Of a stretch of DNA of 64,000 bases, positions 48,448 through 59,685 are shown piece by piece. Under the pieces are notes generated by a model, which was not told the origin of the DNA, did not search any database, and saw only the letters and a list, made by a program, of their open reading frames with translations. The position numbers and the translations under genes were made by a program. Source of the stretch: Geosiphon pyriformis (Eukaryota; Glomeromycota; Glomeromycetes; Archaeosporales; Geosiphonaceae); the NCBI GenBank assembly GCA_016748015.1, contig JAAOMT010000512.1:789757-853756 (forward strand), in the 5' to 3' direction. Every line of letters starts with the position of its first letter. The first letter of the stretch is position 1.

Positions 48448-48642
48448 TCAGTCAAGTAAGCTGCTAATGATGAAGGGAAGAAAGAGGAAAAGACTCCAAA
48501 TGCAAGAAAGCGCTGGAGTTAAAAGAGAAAGAATTTGCAACAATAATTGTTGAATCAAAAGCTGTCTGTTTATAAATCCGAGTGAACATGCAATTAGCAG
48601 CGCAGTTAACATAGGATTGGTAGAGCCAATGGAAACAGGCAT
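48448..48642 (-). CDS. Possible small hydrophobic protein or leader ORF upstream of RPB1
   Basis: A 64-codon frame on the RPB1 strand ends 54 nt upstream of the RPB1 start. The product would be very hydrophobic, with one or two membrane segments (LTALLIACSLGF and ILSLLTPALSCIWSLFLFLPFIISSLL). I recognise no family. It may be an upstream ORF in the RPB1 leader, a small membrane protein, or chance. Its base composition is higher in GC than the AT desert beyond 48650, so it lies within the transcribed or promoter region. Confidence 0.2.
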   Translation of the reverse strand: MPVSIGSTNPMLTALLIACSLGFINRQLLIQQLLLQILSLLTPALSCIWSLFLFLPFIISSLLD

Positions 48643-48998
48643 TATTGTTCTAAAAGACTAGTATTTTATTTAGTTATAAAAATGATTTTTTTTAACTAAT
48701 ATTTTTTACTTATATTTTTACATATGTAAAATAAAATAATTAATTAATTATATTAATATATGTTAAAAATAAAAAATAATTGTTGTTATTGCTATATTTA
48801 TAAAATTAATATATAGTTTATTTAATTTTGTTTCTTTAAGCATTTGATTTTATTATGTTCTTTAAATTGTTTAATGTATTATATATAAATTAAATTATAA
48901 TTTTTGAAGTCTCCCCCTTTTTCGGAATCAAGAGATTGAATCAAGTCTGTCTCATATAAATATCACTCACTTCTAAAAGAAAATCTTTTCTTAGGAAA
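48643..48998. promoter_or_regulatory. Divergent intergenic region between RPB1 and the PPTase gene
   Basis: Mostly low-complexity AT sequence (48660-48900), then 100 bp of more normal composition before the PPTase start. No gene seen. Confidence 0.4.
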
Positions 48999-50224
48999 AT
49001 GGCTGAAACCCTCCCCCTTCCCTCCAAAATAATTGCTCGTTGGGCATGCAAAATTAAAGATTGGGAGCCCACGTTCGAAGTAATTTAAAATCCTTATCAA
49101 CATCCTTGAATATTTAATCAATACCAATATAGTATCTTGTGATTTTTCAAATAGCAATATGAAGACGCTCTACTATGTGTACAAGCCGAAGAAAGGGATC
49201 GAATAAAAAAGTCTCGGTTTTTCAAAACTGTCAAACTGCGCCTTGTAGGACGTTTACTTTTACGTTGGCTGTTTTGTAGCTATTATAAATTAGATTGGAA
49301 GACTATAAAATTTGGTCGAACCCCTCAAAATAAACCTATTTTGGTAAGTGACCTCATTGAAATACCAAATAATTTGATGTGGTCATTTAGAATTATTCAG
49401 TTCCAATTTGAAATATTTTGCCATATGATTTAACGATTCATTGCAAGTCAAGCTTTCACCAGAAATGAAATCATTTGTCAAAGATGACTACATAATCGAC
49501 TTCAATATATCGCATCATGGTGATTGGGTGGTTCTGGTTGCGGCGGAAATTCATAATTATGGTATGATAGGTGTGGATTTGATGAAAGTAGAAGAACCCC
49601 ATAATGAAACGATTGAAATATTTTTCAATGCACTAGAGGACAAAGTTTAGTAGATCTATGTTCAAAAATACAAGAACTTTTGCCAATAACGGATAAGAAA
49701 CGTTCATTGAAAAAAAATTATCTTTTTTGATATAAGTTTTCAGACTATGAATGGAGTGTTATTCGTGCACACAAAGAAGCATCTAATCAGCTACACCGAT
49801 TTTATCGATATTGGTGCTTGAAAGAAAGTTATGTTAAAGCACTTGGGCTTGGATTGGGGATGGATTTGCGAAAGGCTGAATTTCATTTTTCCCCCGATGA
49901 GAAAGATTCTTTTGGTGAAACAAAAGTTTGTCTCTATTCGATTGAAATTCTAATTTTGGGATTGTTTAATTTCTGAAGATATACATTTGTAATCTTCAGA
50001 TGATAAAAACTCGTACTCGATTATTGGTTGACAATCAAATGTGTCATGAATGGCAATTTGAGGAAAGTTATCTGGACGATGATCATTGCTTTGCGATCGC
50101 ATATAACCGCAAAAAAGAGATCTCGGATATATCTATTACTCAATATAGGCAAGAATTTTCCCTTTTTAAACTTGTTGATGTCAATGAGATACTGTCCAAC
50201 GCCTCTCATTTGAATTGGACATGA
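48999..50224 (+). CDS. LYS5: 4'-phosphopantetheinyl transferase (Lys5/AASDHPPT type)
   Basis: Five exons: 48999-49079, 49155-49343, 49453-49644, 49737-49925, 50000-50224; 291 residues. The enzyme moves the phosphopantetheine arm of CoA onto acyl or peptidyl carrier proteins, such as the alpha-aminoadipate reductase of fungal lysine synthesis. Motifs present: FNISHHGDWVVLVA, the Mg-binding GVDLM, and WCLKESYVKALGLGL, the W-x-x-K-E-x-x-x-K signature. The C-terminal part (RLLVDNQMCHEWQFEESYLDDDHCFAIAY) aligns with the human AASDHPPT tail. Length is normal. It is convergent with SCO1 (298 nt between stops). Confidence 0.93.
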
Positions 50225-50522
50225 ACTTATTGCGTAAATTCATCACAAACATGATTTTTATGAGCCAACCTTGAGTTTGGCACAGATTATAATCTCAAAC
50301 CTTTCATTCAAATTAAATATATTAAGTGTTAAATTATCATGATGTTCCCAGAATTTATCAGTTCAAAATTATCTACATCACAAATGGTACCCTCACCTAG
50401 GCCATCCTAGCTTTTGATTATCCAATCTTTTTGGTCAAAGAAAATATCATGATTTTCCACCTTCATTTGAACTTTTCTCCTCTAAATTTGAATATGATTT
50501 GGATGAGAAAAAAATACACAAA

Positions 50523-51577
50523 TCAGAATATGAGATTATTTTGAAGATTTCTTTTTATACCTATATCTTTTTTTTCACTATCTGCGCTTTTGAATTTTCC
50601 ACCTTGCGACAGAAATTCAAGGATATGATCTTTGATGGCTTTGTATATCTCTTCAGTGAGTGCTTGTTTGCCATATACAGAAACAAACTCTCCATTTGGA
50701 TCCATGAGGTAAAAGAATATTGAATGGTCTACCAAGTAATCCTCCCCATCTTTCACTTGCGGTGGTCGACTGAAATACATGCGATACGCTTTGGCGACCT
50801 TCGCCACCTGATCGAATGTACCGGTTAAGCCAATAAAATCCTTATGAAAATCTAAAGTGTGTCGAAGTTTAAGATATAAAAAATTTCGAGACTAAACGTG
50901 ATATCATGGCAATTCAGAGAAACTTGCCCTTAAGGTATTCTCGGACAGCTTCAACGCTGTCGCGTTGCGGATCACATGATATAAAGATTGGTCTGATAAT
51001 GTCACCTAGGTCTGGGTCACTTTCTGGAAGCGACATAAAAGGATGGTTAATAGAGGGTAACGTTTAAGTTGTCTATGGTTTGGCAGGTTTTGAGCACACT
51101 TGCTTAGCTTATCGATAACTGCCGTCATCTTATCCAATTCTTCAGGGCAAATATCAGGACAATTCGTAAAGCCAAAATAAATCAGAGAATATCGGCCAAG
51201 AAGATCATGATCAGTAAAAACCTGTCCATTTTGATCGAGAAGGTCGAATGAGCCCCCAATCTTAGGCCTTCCTATTGATTTCATCTCGCGGTCTTCTTTT
51301 CCTAAAAGTGAGATCGTTTAAATAAGTAAAAATATCTTTCATCGAAATGTGAAAGGTCGGCGAAAAGGAATGGCTGATATAGATGTTATGGATACTTACG
51401 TTTCTTTTCCAACTTCTCCTTTTCATTCCTAAAGTAAAGTACAAGGCCTACGCCTGTTGCAATAAATAAGGCTAGACTTCTCCACGTTGTTGGCTTGATG
51501 AAGTAAAATAAAGTCAGTTTCAGTGGATATTTGATTGACATTATGATATGCTGATATGAATATAAAGAATTGAGCAT
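50523..51577 (-). CDS. SCO1: Sco1-family copper chaperone of cytochrome c oxidase
   Basis: Four exons from 51577 down: 51400-51577, 51104-51301, 50928-51023, 50523-50851; 266 residues. It sits in the mitochondrial inner membrane and delivers copper to Cox2. The N-terminus has a short basic leader and one membrane helix (SLALFIATGVGLVLYF) followed by a charged coil (RNEKEKLEKK). The thioredoxin-like domain contains the copper-binding CPDICP (C-x3-C) and the distal His in VDHSIFFYLMDPNG. Other matches are YFGFTNCPD, ISCDPQRDS and YLKDFHKDFIGLTGT. The second and third introns start GCAAGT, so both are GC-AG introns; with them the frame and family alignment are perfect, and no GT alternative works. 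A second ATG at 51541 is an alternative start. Confidence 0.94.
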
Positions 51578-52771
51578 ACTCCCATTGCATAACGCTGACG
51601 AGAGGATGTTTCAGATTTCACATTTTTTGGTGTTTGCGTATAGTACCTTGAGGAATCCCAATTAATTTTACTGGGAAAACTAGATTTTTTGATGGGACTT
51701 TTGTGCAGTATCTACAAAAACTGCTGCTTAGAAATGATCTTTGATGTTCACGAAAACCCAATTCCCAGTAATTTCATTATAATAGCATGCCTGTTTACCC
51801 CCTGAATTTAATGATCGTAATATGATCAGAAATTTTTTTGTTGTTTGAACCGGAAAACTAATATTCTTGATGAGAAAATATCAATGTGGGATTAATAAAT
51901 GTAAAAAATTAATATAAACAAGAATACAGACCAGTAACGCCTTCGAAGCAATTCTTAAAGACATCAGGCAACAAAATCCAAAAAATCTGTTTTTTTATAT
52001 TCTAGATCAGATTCTAATACTTTGGAATTGTATCAGAAATGACGATTTTGTTTGGATCATGTGACCTCCGATTTTCTAGATCAAATTTACCAACCATTTC
52101 ACGTGGCCGTCAAAGGTACCTTTATTAAACCCAACAAAAGGATCCAATTTCTCGAGTAAAGCAAACCTAAAAAATCATACAATCCCAGATAATAATTCTA
52201 TAGTGACAGTACTTCTAGTAGTTTTAACACTTCTCAAGTAAACTGTTCTCTAAAGAGGATAGTTTTCCTGAGAATGTAAATAATATGCAATATCATCAAG
52301 ATCATAAAGATGCTAAGTGGACTCTTATACCAGTTCACGAAATTGTTACAGGAATCATGTAATGAATCTGCAAAGCTGTTTTTTTGAGATCCCATCTAAT
52401 TATCAAGAATTTCTATTTTCCTCATAGTACTTCGAAACGCATCTTGCTACATAAAAACAGTAATTGAGGCAGATTGTGAGCTATTGATGGAATAAGGTTG
52501 AAGTGTTACGAATGTAAAACTGTATAAAGATTCGTTAAATCCCGCAGATTATGCAAAGGAAGAGCTCATCTAATTTCTATATCATAATTATATAATTTTT
52601 TGAGAGTGGGGTATGCCATTAGCTAATATTTGGTTCGGTTTATATTGGGCGTGGATACTTTGTAAAAATGACCAGCAAACATGTCTTACCAAAATCAAAA
52701 GACCCAACTGTCTAATGGTGATGTATATTAATTTTTATATTTATATTCGTCGAAATTCATAACCAATGTCA
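51578..52771. other. Intergenic region between SCO1 and tRNA-Glu
   Basis: About 1.2 kb of fairly normal composition for this genome. No open frame, RNA gene or repeat is convincing. The first part presumably carries the SCO1 promoter. Confidence 0.45.
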
Positions 52772-52842
52772 TCCGCATTAGTCTAGTGGTTAGGATCTCC
52801 CGCTCTCACCGGGAAGGCCGGGGTTCAATTCCCCGATGCGGA
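52772..52842 (+). tRNA. tRNA-Glu (anticodon CTC)
   Basis: A 71-nt cloverleaf: acceptor stem TCCGCAT pairs with ATGCGGA. The D arm contains the A box TTAGTCTAGTGG. The anticodon stem is TCCCG/CGGGA with loop CTCTCAC, giving anticodon CTC. The T arm GCCGG...CCCCG includes the B box GGTTCAATTCC. There is no intron and CCA is not encoded. It reads GAG codons. An A/T-rich tail with TTTT runs occurs downstream but no tight T-run terminator directly follows. Confidence 0.96.
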
Positions 52843-53155
52843 ATATACAGTCGAGAATATTACATTACTATATTTTCATTGCATAACGGATTTCATTTTA
52901 CCTTAATGCTATTTTATCCTTTTTCTTTATTGAAGCAAGAATTTTATTGGGCACTTGAATTTAAATTAAATATTCTGATTTCGAAGGATCCACTGTATTA
53001 ACATTTTTTTCTCGAAATTATGATTTTAGATAAGATTGCAAAATAGAGAAGACCTTAATATTTCGCTAACATGATTTAGTTCAAAGGATAAAAAAGAAAT
53101 GTTTAGAGTGTTGCCATTTAAATGTCTTTACATCCTCAATTTGTAGATATAACTT
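52843..53155. other. Intergenic region, no gene seen
   Basis: About 310 bp between the tRNA and the TMA7 stop, AT-rich, probably TMA7 3' flank. Confidence 0.5.
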
Positions 53156-53573
53156 TTATTTCTTTCCAGATTTCTTAATACCGCCGCCAACTAAAAATTA
53201 GTTTGAGAAAATCATATCCAATATCAATATTAACATATGTAATTAAGATTCCATCACTTACCAAGTGGTCCCCCTTTTGCTGCTTTACTTTGTAGTTCCT
53301 TTAGCTTTTTTTGATCTTCCTGTTTCTTCTTTTTAAACTCCAAGTCCAACTTCCAGTTTAAATTGAAAGTAAGTAAAAGATTTAGAAATTTTAAATATAT
53401 TAAATCAAAGGTAATAATAAAAATATAGTTTCAACCTCGTCAACTTCAATGGTTTCCTTTTTTTTTGCCTGCTTGAGTGGTTTGAGTTTACCCCCTTTAA
53501 AGCGAATTAGTTTGAGCGAAAGGTTCACAAATATATAAGGAAATCAACTTTAAATACCTTGACGGCCGCTCAT
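53156..53573 (-). CDS. TMA7: Tma7, small ribosome-associated protein
   Basis: Four exons from 53573 down: 53558-53573, 53436-53494, 53262-53349, 53156-53190; 65 residues, the length of yeast and human Tma7 (64). The N-terminus MSGRQGGKLKPLK, the central EFKKKKQEDQKKLKELQSKA helix and the C-terminus GGPLVGGGIKKSGKK all match the family. Tma7 co-purifies with ribosomes and is highly conserved; its precise role is not settled. The first coding exon is only 16 nt. Divergent from GWT1 with 336 bp between starts. Confidence 0.95.
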
Positions 53574-53909
53574 ATTATCAAAGCTCAAACTTGAAGGATA
53601 GTGTATAAGGTAATATGGGTAATATGCAAACCAATTTATAAATTAACTTGTGGAACCTTCGACGTAGATCTTTTTGTCAGTGACCTTACTGCGCGTTCCT
53701 CGAACGCTGACCTTTCCTCGATTTTCACAAATTGAGATAAAACCAATTAGAAAACGACACTAGAGGTGTGAGTAGAGGAAGTCTTTTTTGTTTATTCTCA
53801 ATCCTCAAATCCTAATTTCCTGTCTTACATGTTTGGGATTCGGTTATTAATCTTTGACCTTTCTGGAATCTGCCATAAAATTGGAAACTGCAAATTTTAG
53901 CAAAAGGTG
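53574..53909. promoter_or_regulatory. Shared promoter region of TMA7 and GWT1
   Basis: Head-to-head start codons are 336 bp apart, so both promoters must overlap this interval. It is richer in GC than most intergenic DNA here (for example 53685-53730). No specific binding site can be named with confidence. Confidence 0.5.
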
Positions 53910-56007
53910 ATGGAATCTGATGAATCAACGTACAAGGCTGAAAAAGAGTTATGGGTAACAGGTCTGAGCGGTGGCTCCATGTGGGAAATTAATTCAGTCA
54001 CTGGAGTTTTATTGGTGAGCTTTTTGAAAGACGTTTTCTCATAATTGATACTAGTAAGACAATGCTAAAAATTTCTGTCCATACCTGTTTAATTGACTAA
54101 ACTTTCATCTTTAAATATATAATCCAATATCACACAAGACATCTTATATTTTATGGTCTACTCTAACCATAAATCCGCCCTCCATTATTACAAAACTTCC
54201 TTCCTTCACCAACTTTTTTTTCGAATATTTTGTTATCATAGTTCCTTCTTTATTAGCGTGCACTGTTTTATCTTCATATTCATTTTTTCTTAATTTGTTT
54301 TTACTCACTCTTTCCGGTTATGTTACATATAAAAGCAAACCTAAGCAAGAAGTTGAAACCAAGAAGAAACAATCCTATTGGGAAAAGAAACGTAACGAAA
54401 AGAAAGAAGATAATGACAATATCAGTGATGACAGTGATTCTAACGAATTGCATGAATTAGTATCAAATAAAAATACTTATGTGAAAGTTGTTGGTGATGA
54501 TTATGAGGATGGGTTAATGGCAGAGGGAAAGGATGCAGAAATGTCGAAGAAAGTGGCTGTTGCAATCGCCCAGAAGCCCTTTTTGAGCGCGTATCGAGCT
54601 GGTATGATCATTTTGACTTGTCTATCAATACTGGCAGTTGATTTCCCGGTTTTTCCAAGACGTTTTGCAAAAGTTGAGGTTTTTGGAACATCATTAGTAG
54701 TTATCTTTAAATTTTGTGATCATCATCATTTAAACGCGTGAAACAAATATTTATCGAAACCTTTTTCAGATGGATCTTGGGGTTGGCTCTTTTGTGTTTT
54801 CCTCGGGTATTGTGGCCGCTAAACCCTTCCTGAAAAAACCAGAGAATCGCTTTAAACCACTGGGTGGTCAATTATTCCGTGCCATTCGACAATCCTTACC
54901 CATTTTGACAATTGGATTTGTCCGGTTTCTGATGGTAAAAGGCGTAGACTATCAGGTTTGTAATGCAAATCAAACCTTTCAATTAGAAAATCTGGTTTAA
55001 CTGAAAGTATTAATTTTTTTCTATTTTGAAGCAACATGTGACAGAGTATGGTTTGCACTGGAACTTTTTCTTTACACTAGGATTTCTTCCAATTTTTGTG
55101 ACAATTTGTCGCACTGTTCAAAAATATGTTCGCTTTTCTTTGATGGGATTAGGAATAGCTTTAGGTAAATTTTGAGATTTGTTGGAAAATTTTGCTATTT
55201 GTTACTAAAATTTATGGTTTAATTTAAAAAACAGTTTATCAACAACTCCTGTCAAGATTTGGTCTTGAAGATTTTATTCATCATGCCCCTCGATCAAATA
55301 TTATTAGTGCTAACAAGGAGGGTTTATGCAGTTTTTTAGGTAAAAATACCTTTACTAAATGTTCAACAGTAAAAACGAGTATTTATTAATTGGATGAGAC
55401 CTTTGTATTTAGGTTACCTTGCCATATTTTTACTCGCCCTCGACACAGGGCATTATATATTGCCCCCAGACCCTTACTACGCCTTTCGTGAGAATCGAAA
55501 GAGCAAAAACCCCAAACAAAAAAAACTTGCTATGATTTTATTTTCCTGGTCTTCCCTTTGGTGGCTAGCTTTTTTATCAACATATGGATTACGAATAGAA
55601 GTATCTAGAAAAATGGCCAATTTGCCTTACGTTTTATGGGTGGCTGCTTTCAATACGACTTCCTTGCTATTTTTTCAGTTAATTGAATTGTTACTCTTCC
55701 CAAATTATTGGAAAACGAGTAAAAAAGCTTTGCCTGACATTATGGAAGCGATGAATTTTAATGGCTTGGGTGTATTTCTCGTGGTATGATATTAAATCAA
55801 TTTGTTTTCTCAATAACATTTTTCTGCTAACGTGAATCTAATTTTCTGTTCACTTAGGCAAATCTTTTGACCGGTTTGATCAATCTTTCAATTCGTACGC
55901 TTTACACAGACGATTTCACCGCTGAACTCGTACTTGCCTCCTACCTTTTTCTTATATTGGTAATAGGAATTTGGTGGTGGAAAAAAGGATGGCGATTTAG
56001 ATTATGA
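53910..56007 (+). CDS. GWT1: Gwt1/PIG-W, GPI-anchor inositol acyltransferase
   Basis: Seven exons: 53910-54014, 54139-54696, 54770-54955, 55032-55164, 55235-55339, 55413-55783, 55858-56007; 535 residues. Gwt1 attaches a fatty acyl group to the inositol of GlcN-PI in the ER, an early step of GPI anchor synthesis. Family motifs: [13 protein letters not shown] at the N-terminus, [62 protein letters not shown], and in the last exons [12 protein letters not shown]. Many membrane helices are evident, about a dozen. A charged Lys/Asp/Glu-rich loop of about 70 residues sits near residues 75-145. This protein is the target of the antifungals gepinacin and manogepix in other fungi. Confidence 0.96.
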
Positions 56008-58399
56008 AACAGAATTTTTGGTTGAGCTATTTGATCTCACTCCACATTGAAGGTTAGAACCGTTATAAGGCTTTCATTGTCCAGAAATAGAAAAATGTAA
56101 CGTATAGACTTTAATATTTTGTCCAATTAACCAATAATCGTTTTTGATTAGCGACTACAAAAAATTATTTAATATAAAAGTCATGATATTGAAAATAAAT
56201 TTCAACATTAATAAAAAGTCAAACTATGAAAAATATTTGTTTAACCATCTAACATTTTTATATCTACCTTTGGCTATTATTACATTATTATTCTTTAAGA
56301 TATAATAAAATACAAAAATCAAATTTAATCCCATTGTATATAATTTGTAAATTTCTTTTTATTAAAAATAGACTTTAAAGATTTTATAAGGGTTTTATTT
56401 AATTCAAGTTTGAAGATTATAATGAATATTATTTGTATAAAATTAATTCTTGTTTTTATTTTTTGAAATTATTGTTTCGTTAAAATATTCTTTTTTAATT
56501 ATTAATTTTATTAAAATTTTCAATATTAATAATTTCAAATTATTATTTTTTGGTGTTATCAATTGAAATTAAAACCAAAGTTAACATAAAATTACTTTTA
56601 ATTTTTATTATTATCTTAATATTACATTTTTGTTTTATATTTTACACTAATTATTCAATTAAAAATATTTTATTTATTTTTATCTTATTAATAAGCCGTA
56701 GTTTAGGTGTATAGTGCTGCCTTGATTGGCCCGAGTGGCTGGTCACGTGTAGAAAGGGCATGAGCCACACTTAATATAGGATCTTGTATGATTGTATTTT
56801 TTTAGGTAGTGGTTGGGCCGCACTCGTAAAACTTGATAAAAAAAAAATTTAATAAGCCAATTATAATAGTTTACAAATATAACTAAAAGTTATAATAAAA
56901 TTATATATTACTTTAAACTAAACAACGATAAAATTTTTTTTGATTTCAATAGTTTAAGCAGAATTTTTTGCAATAATAATAGTATTAAAACTCAAAATAT
57001 TTCAAAAATATATATAAAAAAATGTATTTTATTATATTATAAATTAATAATTTTAAAGTTAATTAATTATTAACTTAATTAAAATTGGTTTTAATTATTT
57101 TGCAAAATAATTTTTTTTAAAAATTATAATTATTGAACTTTAAATATTTTAACTAATTGCAATTTTTTAAAATTTGATTTTTGAATTAAAACTTAAATAT
57201 CTTATAGTTAAATACTATTAAAAAATAAACAAATTAACTAACAAAAACAATAACAAAAGTTTATAATATACAATTATAACTAAAAAATAAATAAACTTTT
57301 TTAATTATTAAAATTAATTTCATTTTCATTTTTTGTAATATTGTTAAATTTTTTGTTATATAAAGTAATTAAAGAACCAATAAGTTTAATAAAAAACTTA
57401 ATAATTATAGTCAAATTAAAAGTTTGAGATTTTAAAAAATTTAATTTAAAACTAACTACAAAATTAATAGTAATAATAACTAAAAATACAGCAATAAAAA
57501 AAGCCAATAATATAAAAGTCTTAATATATAATTTAATATTAATAAAAAAATCTTGAAATTATTTATAAACTTGAAAAAAATCTAAACCGAAAAAATAAAA
57601 ACATTTTATAATTTACAATTAAATAATTTAAATTTTAATATTTGTAATAGTAAAAATAATTAAAAATTTTTTTTTAAATACAATACTTATATAAAATATT
57701 AGTTTTTAAAACAATAAAATTTAAAATTTCTAAAGAATCAAATATTATAACAGTAAAACATTAATAATAATAATAATTAAAAAATATAAAATAAAACATA
57801 TTTAGCTATTATTATTAATAGTTTTTTATTTTATTTTTTGCTGTTATTAATATCGTTTTGTTGTTAATTTTGCTATTAATAAAAGTTGGTAAACTTTTAA
57901 TAAGTTAATTTTTTTTCAAAATATTTTTTTATACTTTAAACTATGTATATTGTTGAATTTATAATAAAATAATCAATTTTATGCTAATTATTTTGCTGTA
58001 AAAATTAACTTTTCTACAGAAAATTTTAACTGTAAACTTCTTAATAATATAAAAAAATTTAAAAAATTTAAAGAAAACATAATAGTAAACTATATTAAAG
58101 AAAATTGTTTTTAATTCAGACTTGAAAATATTAACAGTTATTAAAATTGGTAATTAATTTCAAAATATTAGTTTTTAATTAGAAATTTCGAGCTATAATA
58201 ATTTAAAAATTTGGAGTTTTAAAATAAGTTTTTATTAAATTAATTGTAATAACTAATTTTTGATTCTAATTAAGATAATAAAAATATATTTTCTTAAAAA
58301 AAAAAGCTTTTTTTTATATAATTTGTTGTAATATTATTCTAAAATTTAGTATTTTTTATTTCTAATATTTTAGTAAATTAAAAATATATATTTTATAAA
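56008..58399. other. AT desert
   Basis: Low-complexity AT sequence apart from the GC-richer island at about 56696-56850, annotated separately. An open frame at 57301-57507 is AT noise. No gene seen. Confidence 0.5.
56696..56850 (+). repeat. Possible SINE-like sequence in the AT desert
   Basis: An isolated island of much higher GC than its surroundings. It contains TTGGCCCGAGTGG, close to the tRNA Leu/Ser A box (TGGCNNAGTGG with one extra base), about 75 bp later GTGGTTGGGCCGC, a poor B-box match, and ends in a run of ten A. A tRNA-derived SINE or a degraded tRNA-related sequence would have this look. No cloverleaf folds by eye, so it is not called a tRNA. Confidence 0.3.
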
Positions 58400-59685
58400 T
58401 TATAAGTTATTTAATACTCTTTGTCTTCTTAATTTTATGACCATAACTAAAGCAAAAAGTAAAAAAGCTATACTTGATATTTTTTCTAAGATATTTAATA
58501 AAATTTCAACCAAAAAAGCTTTTTTTGTTGTAAAAGCAATTAAACAAAACGTTTTAAAAATCTTTTTTTTATTTAATAATTGTAAAAAGCTGTCTTTAGT
58601 GGCTATTATAGTATCTTTTTTATTTTTGACTGGTTTTTCATTAGTTAAAATTTTCTTAAAAAGATACACTTGAATTAGTCTTAGTGTTGCTTCTACTTTT
58701 TTAAAAAGCCCAAAAATTTTTAATAATAAACCAGTTAACAAGTTGGTTTTTTTTTCATAGTTTCTATATTAAGTATTGTTAATATCTTTTTTTTAAAAAA
58801 ATAATCAAAAAAACCAAAAGTTCAAAAAAGTAAAGGCAGTTACTTGTCTTTACTATTGTTATACTGAATTTATTTGTAATTCCTAATAAAATCTTAGATG
58901 AAATCTCTATTGTATTATCTGGCATATTATCTAAGATAGGCCAAGATCAATTACTGGTTGTATTATTAAATATAGTGTTTTTTGGCAAATTTTCACTAGT
59001 TTTAGAAACAAAGCAATAGTTTCTTGTTGGATTATCTATTTTTGAGAACTGGGCTAATTAAATAAAAACTGAATTATCTCCACTAGTTTCTGGTATTGCT
59101 ATTGGCAATGCTTAAAAAACCATTATTAATTATTAAAGTTTTGCTAAGTAGGTGGTTTTTACTTTAGTGTTTGATGCAATTTTCAAAATCAAGTTGGTTT
59201 ATATTAGAGCTATTTTCCAGTCTGTGTATAGTTTTTTGGATGTAAAGTCTGTTTTTAAAAACAATATAAAACTTTTTTGTATAGAGTTTATTTTTCAAAG
59301 TTTTCTGAATGCTATATTTCTGGTTAAGCTTACAAGTTTTATTTATCTTACCATTCTTAAAATTGCCAAGTTTTTAGTCTGGTTTTTTTCTTACTGTTGT
59401 TATATTGCATAATATACTATTAGGTATGTTTGCTGCTAATATTAAGACAGCTTTTGATGTTTTTGGTAAAGTTTTTTATATTATGTTAAAACCTATTAGT
59501 GTTTGACAATACATGGTTGTTTATTTTAAGAAATTAAGCACTATTGCATTTGTTTTTAACTACTAATCAGTTTTAGTAAGTAAAAATAGTATTAAAATTT
59601 TCTCTTTGGTAAATTAAAATAAAATTATTATATTTTATAATAGATTTAAGACCAAGTTGGTCAATCTTTTTTCTGGCTGTACTGT
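58400..59685 (+). repeat. R1 repeat, copy 3
   Basis: The least eroded R1 copy. It matches 15240-17400 (with the solo LTR removed) and, inverted, 7930-9240. On the minus strand it has a 113-codon frame (58400-58741) and on the plus strand an 86-codon frame (59152-59412), both Leu/Phe/Lys-rich and of no known family. It is cut off at 59685 by an LTR, whereas copy 2 continues past the same point (CTGTACTGT then CTATAAAATCAG at 17397-17418). Confidence 0.75.

Noticed and set aside
50225-50522. Possible extra gene between the PPTase and SCO1 stops
   Set aside because: Only 298 nt of convergent 3' flank with no open frame.
30292-56007. A biosynthetic or defence gene cluster in the gene-rich block
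   Set aside because: The genes belong to unrelated housekeeping functions (wall, RNA processing, repair, transcription, copper delivery, GPI anchors); the PPTase stands alone without PKS or NRPS genes.
57301-57507. 68-codon hydrophobic open frame
   Set aside because: Pure AT-rich composition produces Phe/Ile/Asn/Lys runs; no start context, no relatives.
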